From Myrica gale (taxonomy: Eukaryota > Streptophyta > Magnoliopsida > Fagales > Myricaceae): DNA of 64,000 bases. Positions 61,640 through 64,000 of this stretch are shown here, piece after piece. The translations under genes and the position numbers were made by a program. The stretch's first letter is position 1. Each line of letters starts with the position of its first letter. The DNA lies in NCBI GenBank assembly GCA_963930655.1, contig OZ005615.1, forward strand, positions 8,760,001-8,824,000, in the 5' to 3' direction. The notes under the pieces were generated by a model. It saw only the letters and a list, made by a program, of their open reading frames with translations. It was not told the origin of the DNA and searched no databases.

Positions 61640-62076
61640 CCGGACCACAATATCAACATCTATCTTTGCAAGCTCATCACTCAAGAAGACTGGATGTTCC
61701 CCATTAACATATTTGGTAATTTGGCATTCTTGCTTCCGGAAGAAAAACATATTTTACAGGCTCCACATCTCAAAAAGACTGCACACCAACATATGCGGTG
61801 AACAACTCCCTGTAAAATCTCCCCTTTTAATGGTAAGAAAGAGAAACGATTAAAGGCTACAGGGAAGAAAACATTCCCCGACTCATCCACATCTCTTTTG
61901 TCTATGCTATTTAAGCTAGTTACTGTGAGAAAGTAACCATGAACCTTACTGCCTTTTTCATTCAGCAAGCCCTCCAACAGGCGTGTTTTGATGGACCTCT
62001 GGAAAACAGGTCCATGTCCATCCATGTTTTTTGCAAGGACCACCACATCCCTGAGCAGTTCCACTACACTGAAATA
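61640..62076 (-). pseudogene. RPB7-like RNA polymerase subunit pseudogene (Pol IV/V subunit 7 type)
   Basis: Minus strand. From 62076 the frame reads YFSVVELLRDVVVLAKNMDG, SIKTRLLEGLLNEKGSKVHG, VFFPVAFNRFSFLPLKGEIL, GVVHRICWCAVFLRCGACK. This matches the subunit 7 family, of which plants have Pol II, IV and V versions, up to the conserved FLRCG. The position of the start ATG reads TAT. After about 61735 the frame is lost; a shifted frame then reads VNGEHPVFLSDELAKIDVD and ends in a stop after VVR. The last third is missing. Lesions in both ends and the middle mark it as dead. It ends about 190 bp from the transposon relic on the same strand, possibly carried with it. Confidence 0.75.
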
Positions 62077-62262
62077 CCTGAAATCTACTACAAACTGACC
62101 AAACGCAGCAGCTCGGTGAGATCCCATTTCTTCGCGGAGGCGATCTTCATCCGCGACTCCTCCTCAGGATCAAGATCTAGTTCTAGTTTGGCTGACCGAC
62201 AAAATAGAATTAGTTAGAGTAGAAGAAGTCAGTATTAAAGGAGAGCAATCAGGGTCTTGAAG

Positions 62263-62870
62263 TTAAGACATAAGCGGAGAGAAGTTTCTCACTTCGCTGC
62301 AGGGGAGACCCCCACGTGCAACTCGAACGTGATTCTCCTCCTTGGGAGGATACTCCTGGCCCTCACCCGAAATGAAGAAGAACTTCTCGTGCCACCCTTT
62401 GTTGTTCGAGGGCAAGCCGAGAAGACCACGCTTGTCACTGGCTTGGAAATGATACATGTCCTCCCCCGTCTTCGCAATCTTGTAGCAGTACATGAATTCC
62501 CTCCAGGGTTGGGGGTTTTCCTCCGCAAACAACTACTTTCACAAAGTGAAAAACCCTAGCGCTAATCGCCACCCATTCGGCGCTAGTTGGCTCGGAGCCA
62601 TGGAGTACATGAACAACAATTCTTGAAGCTCCCGAGAAAGGGGGAATCGACAGCCAGCAACCAAAGCGTCGTAAAAAACCCTAGCTCATCTTCGTCAGGC
62701 TCTGACACTTTCTCCCCTCTTTCAGGGACTCTCATTATTACTGTGGAAGGTACGTCGTACTTAGCAAGCAAGGTGGCCAACTGGTCTTCCTGTTTGGCAC
62801 GCTTGGCCGCGACCGTATTTTCCTCCATTGCTGGCATTTCCAGTGCCTGAGAGTCAACGTCGTGCGACAT
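62263..62870 (-). pseudogene. Plant transposon gag-like ORF relic
   Basis: Minus strand. A first frame (62870-62583) has AKYDVPSTVIMRVPERGEKV and EDELGFFTTLW. A second (62532-62263) has REFMYCYKIAKTGEDMYHFQ, LPSNNKGWHEKFFFISG and EYPPKEENH. This order is that of 'putative plant transposon/gypsy type' proteins of dicots. The linking part between the frames is broken, so it is a relic. No LTRs or target duplication could be defined. Confidence 0.6.
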
Positions 62871-64000
62871 CGTTGATGGGTTTTTTGGAGAAGAAATGTG
62901 AACAGGCGAAGGGGAAAATGGTTCGTCGAAGTTTTGGGAACAACGTCAGGGTGAAGATATAAAAATACGGAGAAACGACTGTAGGAAGAGTTGTGGTATG
63001 GTGTGGAGACGAGGAGTTGGGAGACTGCGCGACAGGTGTGGTGGTAGCGTATATCGCAAACCAATTTAAAATGACTAGTCTGTGAGCTTGTTTAAACTTA
63101 AATGAGCACGAAAGAAGATCAATGGCAAGGAGCCCATTTTAATCCTCCAATTAACTCCAGCAGCGGCCCGACCTCCTCCTTGCTCTGTTTGTCGAGGTTG
63201 AAGAGGGGTACTGATGGGCCATACAATATCAGACCCTATCAGACCAAACCACCATAGCCAGCATATCCGCCATATCACTCCATCTCTCGTTAGGCATCCT
63301 GGAGGTTCTAAACTCTTAACATAAAACCTCCATAATTGGGAGCGATAATGGCCCTATACATTCGGGAGACGTTTATCTCTCCTAATAGAACTCCATGACT
63401 TTGAGTTAGACTTATAATAGAGGTATGACTTTTAAAATCATATAAAAGGCAAGGTGTTATGTTTTATTGATCTCATGCTTAATTCTATTCTCTAAAGCAC
63501 TAAACATGTTCTTGAGATCTAATCGGTTCTAGTCGTGTGATGATTCTTGGCATCATCCGTGTACATTACTTGAAATTTTTTTGAAATAATATTAAATAAT
63601 ATATAGTAAACTTATTATCTATTTCTATTCAAATTATCAAATAAAATTCATATAAAAATTATAAACTATCGTTATCCCAACTTCGGTTGTATTTATTTAT
63701 ATCACAGGCCAAGTGGGGTAATTAAAGACACTTCCCAGCAACCAAAAAGACATTGTCATCCTCTGTCAACTCAGCCGTCAGAGGATTTCTGGTCGACAGT
63801 CCAAGCCCCGAGGTCTAGATTTTGGGCCGCCCTTTTGATGGTACAAGGGCTACTTTTAGATAGGTCCCACCCGCGGCGAATTCCAGGTCTGTTCCAACTT
63901 TTTTTGTAGGGGGGGTCTGGTCCAACTTGCTTCCGTTTTAGACCGACCTTCTTCGCCTCAACGCCTACGATTCCTACCCCAACCTCATTTTCTCACTTTT
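62871..64000. other. Window end; no gene recognised
   Basis: Only short chance frames. GC-richer towards 63700-64000, possibly the promoter of a gene beyond the window. Confidence 0.4.

Overview
The window is nuclear DNA from a flowering plant, most likely a woody dicot; genus and species cannot be told from the sequence alone. The evidence is AT-rich intergenic DNA, GT-AG introns in every protein gene, an MIR166 precursor, a chloroplast-splicing CRM protein, a plant bHLH, a WVD2-like TPX2 protein, and many plant transposon types (Copia LTR element, hAT and Mutator-like MITEs, tRNA-derived SINEs).

Layout. 253-7594 is one young Ty1/Copia element with 513-bp LTRs (4 differences seen), a GAACC target duplication, and a 2-kb leader holding a dense array of GC-rich hairpins. 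Its gag-pol frame is broken in RNase H. 9086-11203 (+) is a six-exon WVD2-like gene. 14364-14454 (+) is an MIR166 hairpin. 15.4-18.6 kb holds several MITEs. 18944-23756 (+) is a six-exon START-domain membrane protein. 24.8-26.5 kb is repeats. 27.0-34.8 kb (+) is a protein with two CCHC zinc knuckles and a C-terminal Plus-3-like domain. 34.8-41.1 kb is repeats with a LINE RNase H relic. 41159-45065 (+) is a nine-exon P-loop protein with a zeta-type kinase fold. 45824-47574 (+) is ribosomal protein S15 (uS19). 48005-50036 is a hAT-like element carrying intron-containing pieces of an MRS2-type magnesium transporter gene. 51481-52643 (-) is a three-exon bHLH gene. 54126-59213 (-) is a nine-exon CFM3-type gene with three CRM domains. 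59.8-62.9 kb is repeats, a broken RPB7-like gene and a transposon gag-like relic. The last kilobase shows nothing recognisable.

The host genes have unrelated jobs (microtubules, lipid binding, nuclear zinc-knuckle protein, translation, transcription, plastid group II intron splicing), so there is no cluster. The most interesting structure is in the Copia element. The first well-placed ATG lies inside the 5' LTR, followed at once by a good splice donor; a good acceptor lies just before gag in the matching phase. The predicted 2069-nt intron would hold the primer-binding site and the whole hairpin array, so only unspliced genomic RNA would carry them. The second is the hAT-like element with captured MRS2-type exons.

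Exon borders were set by hand from splice consensus, reading phase and protein continuity. Family names rest on recognised motifs, not on database searches.
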